Part shown: one piece after another, positions 63,900 through 64,000 of the stretch | Numbering within the stretch: position 1 is the stretch's first letter | Layout of the letters: every line of letters starts with the position of its first letter | Notes under the pieces: model-generated | Seen by the model: the letters and a program-made list of their open reading frames with translations, nothing else | The model's database searches: none | Told to the model about the DNA's origin: nothing | Assembly (NCBI GenBank): GCA_023384675.1 | Contig: JAHDVK010000026.1 | Coordinates: forward strand, 17,996-81,995 | DNA: 64,000 nt | Source of the DNA: Bryobacteraceae bacterium | GTDB lineage: Bacteria; Acidobacteriota; Terriglobia; Bryobacterales; Bryobacteraceae | Direction of reading: 5' to 3' | Position numbers and translations under genes: made by a program

Positions 63900-64000
63900 A
63901 ACAACGAGAGCCAAAGAGGCTGTTCAAGGACTTTACGTGTGGTTTCTATTGAGTCCCGCATAATATAGTGTCACCTGCCGGGCCTATGCTGCATCTATAT
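63900..64000. other. Intergenic window end
   Basis: The last 101 bases contain no gene. CATAATATAG at 63959-63968 is AT-rich and could be part of a promoter for whatever follows, but this cannot be judged from here. Confidence 0.4.

Overview
The window is GC-rich, densely packed bacterial chromosome. Its gene content points to Acidobacteriota, probably the Solibacter/Bryobacter group. The signs are an Oar-like TonB-dependent transporter with an N-terminal carboxypeptidase-regulatory-like domain, several Tat-exported Gfo/Idh/MocA oxidoreductases and sulfatases, a DUF6807 protein, URO-D-like proteins outside any heme locus, and tandem secreted proteins with carboxypeptidase-regulatory-like repeats. 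This placement is inferred from families; no rRNA or tRNA gene was seen.

Layout. 1-3.5 kb: end of a URO-D-family gene coupled to a secreted VCBS-repeat protein, an aldo/keto reductase and a lineage-type exported protein. 3.5-9 kb: a leftward surface-glycan cluster (asparagine synthase, ArnT-like transferase, GT4 transferase, Wzt-like ATPase). 9-16 kb: TPR protein coupled to a ClC channel, lysS-lolC, a GT2 transferase sharing a palindromic -10 region with lysS, bacilliredoxin and DUF6526. 16-22.6 kb: a leftward run with a three-part ABC exporter, a glutaryl-CoA-dehydrogenase-like enzyme, a CusF-like lipoprotein and an exported methyltransferase. 22.6-28.5 kb: small genes (HicB-like, DUF192, Cys-rich), proS, class V aminotransferase, sulfatase, TIGR02206 membrane protein. 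28.5-37 kb: metH, then a TonB-dependent receptor with a secreted beta-helix partner. 37-41.5 kb: a tightly coupled operon dus-rnhA-nadD-histidine kinase-response regulator ending at a strong terminator.

41.5-46.6 kb is the accessory part: a glycine-zipper protein, a MITE-like 180-bp element with 27-bp inverted repeats, and a compositionally distinct 479-aa protein with a C-terminal nucleoside-deoxyribosyltransferase/TIR-like domain and its own near-consensus promoter. A Gfo/Idh/MocA gene follows, then a decayed copy of the 3' end of the glycine-zipper gene. The 479-aa protein is the best candidate for an undescribed (possibly defence) function.

46.6-58.2 kb looks catabolic: PIG-L deacetylase, PLP decarboxylase, Gfo/Idh/MocA genes, a URO-D-like protein, DUF6807, sulfatase and an Oar-like transporter. 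58.2-60.8 kb is a scar: a RAYT-transposase remnant, an intact PIN toxin behind a frameshifted VapB-type antitoxin, and a duplicated block in which each copy lost a different gene. 60.8-63.9 kb holds two coupled secreted carboxypeptidase-regulatory-like proteins.

All calls come from reading sequence and translated proteins. No similarity search was run, so family names rest on recognised motifs.
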